In this document: positions 1-9,527 of the stretch, piece by piece
How the letters are laid out: every line of letters starts with the position of its first letter
Position numbering within the stretch: position 1 is the stretch's first letter
From: Paenibacillus sophorae
Lineage (GTDB): Bacteria > Bacillota > Bacilli > Paenibacillales > Paenibacillaceae
DNA: 64,000 bases
NCBI RefSeq assembly: GCF_018966525.1
Contig: NZ_CP076607.1
Location: 124,001 to 188,000 of the forward strand
Direction: 5' to 3'
The notes under the pieces: generated by a model
Told to the model about the DNA's origin: nothing
Databases searched by the model: none
What the model saw: only the letters and a program-made list of their open reading frames with translations
Position numbers and translations under genes: made by a program

Positions 1-1110
1 GTCTTCTCCGCCGTCTTCCTCCTCCGTATTGACCACTGGATCTCCTTGCCCCAGTACCAGCTTGCGCTGGACGATATCTCCGCTGCTCTGCATGAGCAGG
101 TGGGCGGTCTGCCCCGGACGATAGCTCTTGAACAGCTCGTTGATATCGACCGCCGAGGTCACCCTATGACCGTCGATGCTGTACAATTCATCCCCTTCAG
201 AAATACCGGCTTTGCGCGCTTCCTCGGAGGTTACTTTCGTTACAGTCAACGGGTCTTCCGCCGGCAGGCCGATAATAGCGGACCAGCTCTCCTGAAGCTC
301 AAGTCCCAGGCTTGGGCGCCTTACTTCACCGTAGGTGAACAACTGCTTGATGATATAGCGAGCCGTTTCCGCAGGAATAGCAAACCCCGTATTTTCCACA
401 CCGACCGCCGAGTATTTCATGCTGACGATGCCGATGACTTTTCCATTCATGTCAACAAGGGGGCCGCCGCTGTTGCCCGGATTAATGGCCGCATCGCTCT
501 GCAAAAGACGGTATGACGCATCGACTACCCGTCCCGAACCGCTGACAACGCCGACTGTTGCAGAATTGCGCAGCGCGAAGGATAAGGGCGCGCCGATAGC
601 GATGACCTTTTCGCCGACTCTCACATTCGAATCTTCAGCGAAGGAAGCCGGCTGCAGGGAAGCCGCGTTGATCTTGAGCAGCGCCACATCGCTGACTTCA
701 TCCGCATACATTTCCTTGACGCTGTAAGATTTTCCATCCGCTGTCACTACCGTAGCATTTCGCATGCCACCAATGACATGAGCATTCGTAACAATCCACC
801 CTCTGCTTGTGATGATTACGCCCGATCCATGCATCAGATTGTAGCGGTTGTCGAGGCCCGTATTTTTCTCGCCCTGAGCCTTGCCGATAATGCCGACTAC
901 CGACGGAGACAGACGTTTATAGATTTGCGGAACCGGGTCTACGGCGGATACACCCTCTCCTGTGGAGGATGGATGCGCGGCGGCCGCTTCACTTTTCCGA
1001 GCCGCTTCGGATACGGGTACGGTCCAGCCCAGGACGAGCCCCAAGACAGCGCTGCACAGCAACAAGCGCAGACTTTTGTTACTTATACGCACAATACCAC
1101 TTCTTCCCAT
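1..1110 (-). CDS. HtrA/DegP-type serine protease (S1C), 3' end beyond the window
   Basis: This gene runs off the left edge; about 370 N-terminal residues are visible. A short basic N-terminus is followed by a hydrophobic segment (about residues 16-36) that can be a signal anchor. A trypsin-like domain follows with all three catalytic signatures: TNAHVI (His), SDVALL (Asp) and GNSGGP (Ser). After it comes the start of a PDZ domain (SLGLELQE, then ISEGDELYSIDGH). The family degrades or refolds misfolded envelope proteins, usually on the outer face of the membrane. The ATG at 1110 is preceded by GAGGAG at a normal distance. The last visible residues are acidic (EEEDGGED), so more C-terminal sequence lies outside. 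Which paralogue (HtrA, HtrB or YyxA type) it is cannot be decided here. Confidence 0.93.
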   Translation of the reverse strand, partial: MGRSGIVRISNKSLRLLLCSAVLGLVLGWTVPVSEAARKSEAAAAHPSSTGEGVSAVDPVPQIYKRLSPSVVGIIGKAQGEKNTGLDNRYNLMHGSGVIITSRGWIVTNAHVIGGMRNATVVTADGKSYSVKEMYADEVSDVALLKINAASLQPASFAEDSNVRVGEKVIAIGAPLSFALRNSATVGVVSGSGRVVDASYRLLQSDAAINPGNSGGPLVDMNGKVIGIVSMKYSAVGVENTGFAIPAETARYIIKQLFTYGEVRRPSLGLELQESWSAIIGLPAEDPLTVTKVTSEEARKAGISEGDELYSIDGHRVTSAVDINELFKSYRPGQTAHLLMQSSGDIVQRKLVLGQGDPVVNTEEEDGGED

Positions 1111-1161
1111 ACGTTGATCTCCTCTTTTACCCCATTAATATCGTTCAGCCGCCCTCGCTTG

Positions 1162-1212
1162 AAAAAAGAAAAAAGACGCCTCTACTCCCGCGAACGGCGG
1201 CAAAGGTGTCTT
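1162..1212 (-). terminator. Rho-independent terminator of the 69-aa membrane protein gene
   Basis: Arms AAGACACCT and AGGCGTCTT (minus strand) pair with one G-T wobble around a GC-rich loop and run into a T-rich tract. The hairpin lies 57 bp past the stop codon of the 1269-1478 gene and just ahead of the protease gene, so it separates the two. Confidence 0.75.
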
Positions 1213-1268
1213 CGCTGACAAAAGAATCGGTTCTTAATATGTGTTCAAGCTGTGGAAACGCCGGCCTT

Positions 1269-1478
1269 CTAGCCCAGCCAATATTTGATCATGGCATAGT
1301 CCGACACGAGAAAGACCAGCAGGCTGACGACTCCGAAGGCAATCGCGAACTTGTTCTTCTGAGGGGCTCTGAGCAATCGGACAACCCCAACCGTAATCAG
1401 AACCGTAAACAAGATCATAAACACATCAAAGGTATGAAATCTGGACGCAGTTGCCGTGGCGGCTTCCGCAAGCAGCAT
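1269..1478 (-). CDS. Small two-helix membrane protein, function unknown
   Basis: A 69-residue protein with two hydrophobic segments, about residues 18-36 (VFMILFTVLITVGVVRLL) and 44-63 (IAFGVVSLLVFLVSDYAMI), separated by a basic loop (RAPQKNK). The loop predicts an inside location for the connector. The ATG at 1478 has a near-perfect GAGGAGGT ribosome binding site 5-6 bases upstream, and the gene is followed by its own terminator, so it is a real gene and not a shadow. It resembles the small DUF2759-like membrane proteins of Bacillales, but I am not certain of that family, and no function is known to me. Confidence 0.7.
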   Translation of the reverse strand: MLLAEAATATASRFHTFDVFMILFTVLITVGVVRLLRAPQKNKFAIAFGVVSLLVFLVSDYAMIKYWLG

Positions 1479-1822
1479 AGCCCTACCTCCTCATAATGGT
1501 TGTCGAGCAGACTTGCCTTTAGCCGCACAGCCCGCTCTCTTCCTTATGCCTTATCACTTCTATGTTACCGTTACCAAAGACGGCACGCAATAGATTTTTT
1601 CCAAAATCTTATGTAATTGTGACAGCGTTCATTGACACCCATGTTTGTTATTCAGTTATCAAAGTTCCTGGAGATAAAATGAACCGGCGGCGACTGCGAT
1701 GATCAAATAAAGGACATCCACTACTTGTACAAATATATGGCATGAGCATCTCGTAAAAGACCAGCATATTAAAAGCGGTCGGCTAGTAATTTTTTTCAAA
1801 AAAATCCTTACTTTGCAGCTCT

Positions 1823-1828
1823 TATAAT
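1823..1828 (+). promoter_or_regulatory. Possible -10 element upstream of the nitrite/sulfite reductase
   Basis: TATAAT lies about 245 bp before the reductase start, with no recognisable -35 hexamer at 16-18 bp. This may mean activator dependence, or a chance match in AT-rich DNA. The rest of the 1479-2073 gap holds no convincing gene and no riboswitch that I recognise. Confidence 0.3.
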
Positions 1829-2073
1829 TATATTAACGGGATTGTCCCTGTTTGAATCTTTCGCCCTGCCTGCCGAACATCCGCCTTGCGATTTATCAAC
1901 GGAATCTGGAGGTTCCATAAACAATTGTTATACGAGTTATACCTTACTTCACATACGGGAAGCAGGAAATCTGTTACCATCAAACCAATCTCTTAGCGAC
2001 CTCGTCGGATTTAATGAAATAGAGCGAGAACGCGGCTCAGAACGTGAGTGACATAATTAAGGAGGCTTCATCA

Positions 2074-3708
2074 ATGGCATATGAACCGATTTGGACCAAA
2101 GAACCGGACAAGCTGTCCAAATTCGAATTAGTCAAACTGGAAAAAGACGGACTGGATATCATCCGTAACATTATCGAAAAATACGCGCTGGAGGGCTACG
2201 ATTCCATTCCCGCCGACGACCTGGACCTCTTCAAATGGGCGGGCGTGTACCAGCAGAAACCGAAGAACGGTCATTTCATGATGCGCGTCCGCATTAATAC
2301 CGGGGTTATGACATCTGCGCAGGCGCGGACTCTGGCCGATATTTCCCGGCTTTACGGCAGAAATCTTCTTGATATTACTACCCGGCAGGCGATTCAATTT
2401 CACTGGCTGACCGTGGAGAATTTCCCGGATATTTTCAAGCGCCTGGAGGAGGTCGGCTTATACTCCTTCGAAGCCTGCGGCGACTGCCCGCGCACGATTG
2501 TCGGCAATCCGCTTGCCGGAATCGACAAGGACGAGCTGATGGATACCAAGGCCCTTGTCGACGAAGTGAATAACTTTTTTGTGCTGAACCGCGATTTCTC
2601 CAATCTTCCGCGCAAGCTGAAAATGTCGATCTCCGCGAATCCTTACAATAACGCGCATGCCGAGATCAATGATTTGGCATTCACGCCTGCGGTCAAGGAA
2701 ATAGACGGTGAGGAGACTATCGGCTTCCATGTCATGGTCGGCGGCGGTCTGTCCGCTAAGCCGCATCTGGCGCAGAAGCTGGATATCTTTGTCCGTCCGG
2801 ATGAGGTGCTGAAGGTTGCCATTGGCGTGGCGACAATCTTCCGCGACAATGGATACCGCGAGAAAAGACACCATGCCCGGCTGAAATTCCTGGTGGCCGA
2901 TTGGGGCGCGGAGAAATTCAAGGACAAGCTGTTCGAGCTGATCGGGGAGCTGCCTGCGCGCGGTGAGGACAAAACGGCCGGCTGGCAGGCCGCCTATTTC
3001 GACGGCGTGCATCCGCAGCCGCAGCAGGGGCTGAACTATGTCGGCCTTAATGTGCCTGTCGGACGGCTTGACGCCGACGAGCTAACACAGTTGGCCGATC
3101 TCACAGACACTTACGGCGACGGGACCATCCGCACGACGATGTCGCAGAACGCCATCCTTAGCGGCGTGCCCAATGATAAAGTCGAAGAGCTCCTGGCAGC
3201 GCCCGTGCTTCAGCGCCTGTCGGCTGCGCCGAAGCCTTTCATCAGCCGCACCGTCGCCTGCACCGGTAACGAATTCTGCAGCCTTGCTCTTGTAGAGACG
3301 AAAAAGCGCGCCGCAGCCATTGCCAGCTTCCTGGACGAACGCCTGGACCTTGGCGAGAAGGTCCGCCTCCATCTCATCGGCTGCCCGAATGCCTGCGGAC
3401 AGAAGCAAATCGCGGACATCGGCCTGCAGGGAGCTTTAGTGAAGACCCCCGAAGGCATGGTCGAAGCTTTCGACATTGCTGTCGGCGGCACGCTTGGCGG
3501 CGGAGCGCAGGGTCCGGCCGCGAAGTTCGCGCAGCCGCTCAAGGGACGCGTCAAAGCGGATGAAGTCGCAGGCGTGCTTGAACAGCTCCTGCTGTTCTAT
3601 AAGAGCGAACGCGCCACAGGCGAGAGCTTCCATGCCTTTACCGAACGCGTCGGCGTGCCTGCCATTCAGGACAAGCTGAGCTCCATTCTGTCTACGGTCG
3701 CCTCGTGA
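2074..3708 (+). CDS. Nitrite/sulfite reductase, siroheme [4Fe-4S] type
   Basis: This 544-residue protein has the duplicated ferredoxin-like and siroheme-binding halves of the assimilatory nitrite/sulfite reductase family, which carries out six-electron reduction of nitrite to ammonia or sulfite to sulfide in the cytoplasm. The iron-sulfur/siroheme cysteines are present as CTGNEFC (C-X5-C, near residue 400) and CPNAC (C-X3-C, near residue 440). The first half carries the substrate-binding region TTRQAIQFHWL. The start is taken at 2074 (MAYEPIW) because AAGGAGGC lies 7 bases upstream; an in-frame ATG at 2044 has no such site. No sulfate-activation or nitrate genes flank it, so the substrate cannot be settled from context. 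Length fits ferredoxin-dependent family members better than the NADPH-dependent CysI hemoprotein. Confidence 0.9.
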   Translation: MAYEPIWTKEPDKLSKFELVKLEKDGLDIIRNIIEKYALEGYDSIPADDLDLFKWAGVYQQKPKNGHFMMRVRINTGVMTSAQARTLADISRLYGRNLLDITTRQAIQFHWLTVENFPDIFKRLEEVGLYSFEACGDCPRTIVGNPLAGIDKDELMDTKALVDEVNNFFVLNRDFSNLPRKLKMSISANPYNNAHAEINDLAFTPAVKEIDGEETIGFHVMVGGGLSAKPHLAQKLDIFVRPDEVLKVAIGVATIFRDNGYREKRHHARLKFLVADWGAEKFKDKLFELIGELPARGEDKTAGWQAAYFDGVHPQPQQGLNYVGLNVPVGRLDADELTQLADLTDTYGDGTIRTTMSQNAILSGVPNDKVEELLAAPVLQRLSAAPKPFISRTVACTGNEFCSLALVETKKRAAAIASFLDERLDLGEKVRLHLIGCPNACGQKQIADIGLQGALVKTPEGMVEAFDIAVGGTLGGGAQGPAAKFAQPLKGRVKADEVAGVLEQLLLFYKSERATGESFHAFTERVGVPAIQDKLSSILSTVAS

Positions 3709-3761
3709 TTGACCGCTGAAATAGCGGTATTGCGTGTTGAAAGAACGTTATTGCGTACGTT

Positions 3762-3796
3762 AAAGGGCCGCGGCAGATGCCGCGGCCCTTTCGTGT
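3762..3796. terminator. Bidirectional terminator between the reductase gene and uvrA
   Basis: A perfect 12-bp stem (AAAGGGCCGCGG / CCGCGGCCCTTT) with a 6-base loop lies between two convergent genes. A T-rich stretch follows on the plus strand; the minus side is less T-rich. Confidence 0.85.
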
Positions 3797-3825
3797 TTCC
3801 TTTTTATGAAAGTCTGACGCTCACC

Positions 3826-6699
3826 CTATTGTGCTTCCGAGGTCTGGAGCATCAGCGCCTCTGTCCTCGCCGTATCCCGAAGCAGAATCGGTTTCAGGTA
3901 TTTGCCCGTATATGATTCCGGTACCTGGATGATCTGTTCCGGGGTGCCGGATGCGATAACCGTTCCGCCGCCGCTGCCGCCTTCCGGTCCCATGTCGACG
4001 ATATAATCAGCCGTCTTGATTACGTCCAGATTATGCTCGATAACGAGCACGGATTCGCCCGATTCAACCAGACGGTGCAGTACTTCCAGCAGGCGGCCGA
4101 TATCGTCCACATGCAGACCTGTAGTCGGCTCGTCCAGAATATACAGCGTCTTGCCCGTACTCCGGCGGTACAGCTCCGACGCCAGCTTCACACGCTGCGC
4201 TTCCCCACCGGAAAGGGTCGTTCCCGGCTGGCCCAGCTTGATATAGCCAAGACCCACATCGAGCAGAGTTTGCAGCTTGCGGTGAATTTTCGGTATGTTT
4301 TGGAAGAATTCCGTTCCATCCTCGACCGTCATCTCCAACACATCGGCGATGTTCTTCCCTTTGTACTTCACTTCCAGCGTCTCACGGTTGTAACGTTTGC
4401 CCTTGCAGACCTCGCACGGAACGTAGACGTCCGGCAGAAAGTGCATTTCAATCTTGATAATGCCGTCGCCCCGGCATGCTTCGCAGCGTCCGCCCTTGAC
4501 GTTGAAGCTGAAACGGCCTTTTTGAAAGCCTCTTACCTTCGCTTCATTCGTCTTGGAGAACAAGTCGCGGATGTCGTCGAACACGCCCGTATAGGTTGCC
4601 GGATTGGACCGCGGCGTGCGTCCGATCGGCGACTGGTCGATATCGATAACTTTGTCCAAATGGGCAAGGCCGCGTATTTCTTTATGCTGGCCCGGGCGTA
4701 CCTTAGACGCTTTGTTCAGCTCTTTGGCCAGACTCTTGTAGAGAATTTCGTTGACAAGCGATGACTTGCCGGAGCCGGATACGCCGGTTACCACCGTAAA
4801 GACGCCGAGCGGAATTTTGACGTTCACGTTCTTGAGATTATTTTCCTTGGCCCCCCGGATTTCCAGCCAGCGACCGTCGGTTTCGCGCCGATCGGAGGTG
4901 ACCGGAATGAATTTGCGTCCGCTTAGGTATTCGCCGGTCAATGAGTTGGGGTCGTTCATGATTTCCTGCGGCGTTCCCTGGGCCATCACTTTCCCGCCAT
5001 GAATGCCCGCTCCAGGGCCGATGTCGATAATATAATCCGACGCCAGCATCGTATCTTCGTCATGCTCGACAACGATCAGGGTGTTGCCGAGATCGCGCAT
5101 ATGCGCAAGCGTCGCAATGAGCCGGTCATTGTCCCGCTGGTGCAGGCCGATGCTGGGCTCGTCCAGGATGTACAGCACGCCCATCAAGCTGGAACCGATC
5201 TGTGTCGCCAGCCGGATGCGCTGGGCCTCCCCGCCTGACAGCGAGCCTGCCGTACGGCTGAGCGTCAAATAATCGAGACCGACATTGACGAGAAAGCCGA
5301 GACGGCTGCCAATCTCCTTTAGAATCAGATTGGCAATAGCTGTTTCTTTCTCGCTTAAAGTAAGGTCGCTGAAAAAGCGTTGGCTGTCCCCGATCGACAG
5401 ATCGGTTACTTCGGCAATGTTCTTGTCGCCTACCGTCACGGCTAGAATCTCACGTTTCAGCCGTTTGCCTTTGCATACGGGGCATGGCTTGGCGCTCATA
5501 AACCCTTCGATGAATTCGCGGATGCCATCGGACGCCGTCTCACGGTAACGGCGTTCGAGGTTCGGAATAATGCCTTCGAAAGGAACCATCGCTTCCTTCC
5601 GCTGCCCAAAATCATTCTCATAGCGGAAATGGATTTTCTCGCTCCCCGTACCGTGGAGCAGCTTGTTCATATGCTCCGGCGTCAGTTCGCTTACAGGCAC
5701 ATTCTCAGGAATGTGAAAGTGCTGGCATACCGACTTCAGAAACTGCGGGTAATAGTTGGATGTGCTGCCTGTCCAGGCTAAAAAAGCGCCGTCTTCGATG
5801 GATTTGCCGGCATCCGGGATGAGCAGATCGGGATCGACCACCATTTGCGCCCCAAGGCCGTCGCATTCCGGGCACGCACCAAACGGGCTGTTAAAGGAGA
5901 ACATGCGCGGCGCCAGCTCTTCCATACTGAAGCCGCACACGGGACAAGCAAAGCTGGAGCTGAACAGCAGTTCTTCCTGGCCGATGATATCGACGAGAAT
6001 TTTACCGCCGGACAGCTTCAGAGCCGTCTCGATGGAATCCGTCAGCCGCGACTCCACATCTTCCTTGATGACGATCCGGTCAACCACGACTTCAATTGTG
6101 TGCTTCTTGTTCTTCTCAAGCTCAATGTCCTCGGATAAATCGCGCAGCTCACCGTCGACTCGCACACGCACGAAGCCCTGCTTCGAAATTTCCGCAAACA
6201 AGCTCTTATGCTCGCCTTTGCGGCCTGATATGACCGGTGCGAGAATCTGCAGTCTCGTCTTCTCCGGGTACTGCATAATCCGGTCGACCATCTGCTCGAC
6301 CGTCTGCGACGTGATCTCGATGCCGTGGTCCGGGCAGTGGGGATGTCCGACACGCGCGAACAGCAGGCGCAGATAGTCGTAAATCTCCGTTACCGTTCCT
6401 ACGGTGGAACGCGGGTTGCGGCTTGTCGTCTTCTGGTCGATGGAAATGGCCGGGGACAAGCCGTCGATGGAATCGACATCCGGCTTCTCCATTTGGCCGA
6501 GGAACTGGCGTGCATAAGCCGACAGCGACTCCACATACCGCCGCTGTCCTTCGGCATAAATGGTGTCAAAAGCCAACGACGACTTGCCGGAGCCGCTTAG
6601 CCCCGTCAGGACGACGAACCGGTCGCGCGGTATCGTCACGTCGATATTTTTGAGATTATGCGCCCTTGCGCCTTTGATTACTATGTTTTCGTTCGCCAA
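3826..6699 (-). CDS. uvrA: UvrA, excinuclease ABC subunit A
   Basis: UvrA is the damage-sensing ATPase of nucleotide excision repair; it forms a dimer that loads UvrB. The 957 residues have the family's double ABC layout: first Walker A GLSGSGKSSLAF near residue 31, zinc cysteines CPVCGF and CPECDG near 250-280, signature LSGGEAQRIRLA, then a second Walker A GVSGSGKSSL, a second zinc module (CEACRGDG and CEVCKGKR) and a second signature LSGGEAQRVKLA. The start is set at a TTG (6699), giving MANENIVIKG, because GGAGGAG lies 8 bases before it. A GTG further upstream at 6729 would add ten residues unlike the family. It lies downstream of uvrB on the same strand but is separated from it by a repeat array, so cotranscription is likely but not certain. 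Confidence 0.97.
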   Translation of the reverse strand: MANENIVIKGARAHNLKNIDVTIPRDRFVVLTGLSGSGKSSLAFDTIYAEGQRRYVESLSAYARQFLGQMEKPDVDSIDGLSPAISIDQKTTSRNPRSTVGTVTEIYDYLRLLFARVGHPHCPDHGIEITSQTVEQMVDRIMQYPEKTRLQILAPVISGRKGEHKSLFAEISKQGFVRVRVDGELRDLSEDIELEKNKKHTIEVVVDRIVIKEDVESRLTDSIETALKLSGGKILVDIIGQEELLFSSSFACPVCGFSMEELAPRMFSFNSPFGACPECDGLGAQMVVDPDLLIPDAGKSIEDGAFLAWTGSTSNYYPQFLKSVCQHFHIPENVPVSELTPEHMNKLLHGTGSEKIHFRYENDFGQRKEAMVPFEGIIPNLERRYRETASDGIREFIEGFMSAKPCPVCKGKRLKREILAVTVGDKNIAEVTDLSIGDSQRFFSDLTLSEKETAIANLILKEIGSRLGFLVNVGLDYLTLSRTAGSLSGGEAQRIRLATQIGSSLMGVLYILDEPSIGLHQRDNDRLIATLAHMRDLGNTLIVVEHDEDTMLASDYIIDIGPGAGIHGGKVMAQGTPQEIMNDPNSLTGEYLSGRKFIPVTSDRRETDGRWLEIRGAKENNLKNVNVKIPLGVFTVVTGVSGSGKSSLVNEILYKSLAKELNKASKVRPGQHKEIRGLAHLDKVIDIDQSPIGRTPRSNPATYTGVFDDIRDLFSKTNEAKVRGFQKGRFSFNVKGGRCEACRGDGIIKIEMHFLPDVYVPCEVCKGKRYNRETLEVKYKGKNIADVLEMTVEDGTEFFQNIPKIHRKLQTLLDVGLGYIKLGQPGTTLSGGEAQRVKLASELYRRSTGKTLYILDEPTTGLHVDDIGRLLEVLHRLVESGESVLVIEHNLDVIKTADYIVDMGPEGGSGGGTVIASGTPEQIIQVPESYTGKYLKPILLRDTARTEALMLQTSEAQ

Positions 6700-6739
6700 C
6701 GGTACATCTCCTCCAAATTTTCGGTTCACCCTCCCAAAC

Positions 6740-6777
6740 CCTCCCAGTGGGAGGGCCCCAAGGGCTGCGCCCTCTGG
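6740..6777 (-). repeat. Two GC-rich hairpins just upstream of uvrA
   Basis: CCCTCCC-AGT-GGGAGGG (6740-6756) is a perfect inverted repeat, followed at once by a second stem, CCAAGGGC-TGC-GCCCTCTGG (6758-6777). On the uvrA sense strand they lie 27-65 bases before the ribosome binding site. The second hairpin resembles an element I believe is dispersed in Paenibacillus intergenic DNA; that is recollection, not something shown here. They could act in mRNA processing or stability. Confidence 0.5.
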
Positions 6778-6912
6778 ACACCCGCAAATTTTGGCGGAGG
6801 GAGGGCGGGGGGCCGTGTTTAGTTGCCTGCGTGCGGTGAGCCGCTTATCCCTGCGGGACCGCTCGAACGTTTGCGCTCGCGAGGGTGGGCGCCTGAGTGC
6901 GATTACCTGTAA

Positions 6913-7395
6913 GGAGCACTCTCCCTTGCGGGATTCGCTTTACATTTGCGCGGGAGCGCTCACTGCGACTGCTTGCTAGGAGCGCTCTCCCTTACGGGAT
7001 TCGCTTTACGTTAGCGCGGAGCACTCACTGCGACTGCTTGCAAGGAGCGCTCTCCCTTGCGGGATTCGCTTTACGTTTGCGCGGGAGCGCTCACTGCGAC
7101 TGCTTGCTAGGAGCGCTCTCCCTTACGGAATTCGCTTTACGTTAGCGCAGAGCACTCACTGTGACTGTCTGCATGGAGCGCTCTCCCTTACGGGATTCGC
7201 TTTACGTTTGCGCGGGAGCGCTCACTACGACTGCCTGCAGGGAGCGCTCTCCCTTACGGGATTCGCTTTACGTTAGCGCGGTGCACTCACTGCGACTGTC
7301 TGCATGGAGCGCTCTCCCTGCGGGATTCGCTTTACGTTTGCGCGGTGTACTCACTGCGACTGCCTGCAAGGAGCGCTCTCCCTGCGGGATTTCGC
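6913..7395. repeat. Minisatellite of alternating 66- and 65-bp units between uvrB and uvrA
   Basis: Seven full units and a partial eighth begin at 6913, 6979, 7044, 7110, 7175, 7241, 7306 and 7370. Each contains GGAGCGCTCTCCCTT, GGGATTCGCTTTACGTT and a CACTGCGACTG-like tail. Units alternate between a TTGCGGG...TTTGCGCGGGAGCGCTC form (66 bp) and a TTACGGG...TTAGCGCGGAGCACTC form (65 bp), so the real repeating block is a 131-bp dimer present three times in succession. A degenerate unit precedes it (about 6845-6912). The 65-bp units shift the reading frame and the translations are low in complexity, so I do not call a gene. Each unit carries GAGCGCTC, an 8-bp palindrome. Confidence 0.9.
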
Positions 7396-7422
7396 TTCAA
7401 GGCTGCCGGCAAAAAGCACGAA

Positions 7423-7447
7423 GAACGGCCTAAGGACAGCGCCGTTC
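7423..7447 (-). terminator. Possible weak terminator after uvrB
   Basis: GAACGGC / GCCGTTC arms lie 44 bp past the uvrB stop. On the minus strand they are followed, after seven bases, by TTTTT. The gap before the T-run makes it weak; read-through into uvrA is plausible. Confidence 0.35.
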
Positions 7448-7490
7448 ACACTCGTTCAATTCTATCGTGATTCTTTCGCGTAAGACTCGG

Positions 7491-9482
7491 TTACTCGGCC
7501 CGCAGCTCCAGCAAGGCGTCGCGCAGCTCGGCGGCGCGTTCGAACTGGAGATTCTTTGCGGCTTCCTTCATTTCGGCCTCAAGCCGCTGCATCAGGCTCT
7601 GACGTTCTTTCTTGCTCATCTTGCCGGCAGCGCCGGTTAAGTAATCGGCTTTCGATTCGGCTACCTTCGTTGCCTCAATGACATCGCGCACTTTCTTGCG
7701 GATCGTTTGCGGTGTAATGCCATGCTGCTCGTTGTAGGCGATCTGGATGGACCGGCGCCGTTGGGTCTCGGTAATCGCCTTGTCCATGGACTCGGTAATA
7801 TTGTCTCCGTACATGATCACCTTGCCTTCCGAGTTGCGCGCGGCGCGGCCGATCGTCTGGATCAGTGAACGCTCGGAACGGAGGAAGCCTTCCTTATCGG
7901 CATCGAGTATCGAGACCAGCGATACTTCCGGCAGATCAAGCCCTTCTCTTAACAAGTTAATACCCACGAGCACGTGAAACGTACCGAGCCGCAGATCGCG
8001 CAGTATCGCTATCCGCTCCAGCGTCTTGATGTCAGAATGCAAATAGCGCACCTTGATGCCGATTTCCTTGAGATAATCGGTGAGATCCTCCGACATCTTC
8101 TTCGTCAGCGTCGTAATCAGCACACGCTCGTCGCGGTCGATCCGCTCGCGGATTTCGCCAATCAGATCGTCGATCTGCCCTTCCGTCGGGCGCACCTCGA
8201 TTATGGGGTCAAGCAGGCCGGTCGGCCGGATAATCTGTTCCACCATCATATCGCAGTGCTCCAGCTCATAGGGACCGGGTGTTGCGGAGACATAGACGAT
8301 CTGCTTGACCTTATCCTCGAACTCCTCGAATCTCAGCGGCCGGTTGTCTAGGGCGGACGGCAGACGGAAGCCGTGCTCAACCAGCACGGTTTTGCGCGCC
8401 TGGTCACCGTTGTACATCGCCCGGATCTGCGGGAGCGTCACATGCGACTCGTCGATAACAATCAGCATGTCGTCCGGGAAATAATCCAGCAGCGTGTAGG
8501 GAGTGGCACCGCGCTCGCGGAAGGTCAGAGGTCCGGAGTAGTTCTCGATGCCGGAGCAGAAACCGACCTCCTTCATCATCTCAATGTCATACCGCGTCCG
8601 CTGCTCCAGCCGCTGGGCTTCCAGCAGCTTGCCGGCGTCACGCAGTACGGCCAGACGCTCTTCCAGTTCCCGCTCGATGTTGACAAGAGCAACGCGCATC
8701 GTCTCTTCCTGCGTAACAAAGTGGGAAGCCGGGAAGATGGCGACATGCTCCCGCTCCCCGATCAGTTCCCCCGTCAGCACGTCGATCTCGGTAATCCGCT
8801 CGATTTCATCGCCGAACAGCTCGACGCGAATGGCATGCTCCCCTTGCGAAGCGGGGAAAATCTCGATCACATCGCCGCGCACGCGGAACGTTCCCCGCAC
8901 GAAATTGATGTCGTTGCGCTGATACTGGATATCTACCAGCCGGCTTAAGATTTGGTTCCGGGGTCTCTCCATCCCTACCCGCAGCGATAGCAGCAGGCTG
9001 CCGTATTCCTGCGGCGAACCGAGGCCGTAAATGCAGGATACGCTCGCGACGATAATGACATCCCTGCGCTCGAACAGCGAGCTCGTCGCAGAGTGGCGGA
9101 GCTTATCAATTTCTTCGTTGATGCTGGAATCCTTCTCAATATAAGTATCCGAAGAAGGGATGTAGGCCTCCGGCTGGTAGTAGTCGTAATAACTCACGAA
9201 ATAATCGACCGAGTTATGCGGAAAAAACTCCTTAAATTCGCTCGCCAGCTGAGCGGCCAGCGTCTTGTTGTGCGCGATGACCAGCGTCGGCCGGTTCACC
9301 TTGGCGATCATCTGGGCTACGGTAAATGTCTTGCCCGTGCCCGTCGCTCCCAGCAGCGTCTGATGCTTCTTGCCCTGCCGCAAACCTTCCACCAATTCTC
9401 CGATGGCGCGGGGCTGATCGCCCTGGGGTGAGTACTCGGACTCCAGTTCGAAGGTCTTCGTACTGACGACAATATCATTCAT
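7491..9482 (-). CDS. uvrB: UvrB, excinuclease ABC subunit B
   Basis: UvrB is the DNA-damage verification helicase of nucleotide excision repair; it receives damaged DNA from UvrA and recruits UvrC. The 663-residue length matches the family. Visible elements are Walker A GATGTGKT (residues 45-52), the damage-inserting beta-hairpin region YYDYYQPEAYIP near residue 95, the helicase motif DESHV, late motifs including QTIGRAARN, and a C-terminal UVR domain (KNLQFERAAELRD) that contacts UvrC. The ATG at 9482 has GGGGGAGG upstream. A probable SOS-controlled promoter lies about 110 bp upstream (see 9584-9630). The 5' leader contains the outward-facing motAB promoter. Confidence 0.98.
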   Translation of the reverse strand: MNDIVVSTKTFELESEYSPQGDQPRAIGELVEGLRQGKKHQTLLGATGTGKTFTVAQMIAKVNRPTLVIAHNKTLAAQLASEFKEFFPHNSVDYFVSYYDYYQPEAYIPSSDTYIEKDSSINEEIDKLRHSATSSLFERRDVIIVASVSCIYGLGSPQEYGSLLLSLRVGMERPRNQILSRLVDIQYQRNDINFVRGTFRVRGDVIEIFPASQGEHAIRVELFGDEIERITEIDVLTGELIGEREHVAIFPASHFVTQEETMRVALVNIERELEERLAVLRDAGKLLEAQRLEQRTRYDIEMMKEVGFCSGIENYSGPLTFRERGATPYTLLDYFPDDMLIVIDESHVTLPQIRAMYNGDQARKTVLVEHGFRLPSALDNRPLRFEEFEDKVKQIVYVSATPGPYELEHCDMMVEQIIRPTGLLDPIIEVRPTEGQIDDLIGEIRERIDRDERVLITTLTKKMSEDLTDYLKEIGIKVRYLHSDIKTLERIAILRDLRLGTFHVLVGINLLREGLDLPEVSLVSILDADKEGFLRSERSLIQTIGRAARNSEGKVIMYGDNITESMDKAITETQRRRSIQIAYNEQHGITPQTIRKKVRDVIEATKVAESKADYLTGAAGKMSKKERQSLMQRLEAEMKEAAKNLQFERAAELRDALLELRAE

Positions 9483-9527
9483 TTGCCCGCCTCCCCCTTA
9501 ATCATCTAAAATATATTAATATATTAT

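Noticed and set aside
1610..1640. GlnR/TnrA-like site upstream of the nitrite/sulfite reductase (TGTGA...TGACA)
   Set aside because: The half-sites are ten bases apart where the known boxes need seven, and they lie far from any promoter-like element.
6913..7395. CRISPR array
   Set aside because: Whole 65-66-bp units are repeated without unique spacers, and no cas genes lie nearby.
6897..7433. Two small plus-strand proteins in the uvrA-uvrB gap
   Set aside because: They are translations of the minisatellite; the 65-bp units shift frame, composition is low-complexity and there is no ribosome binding site.
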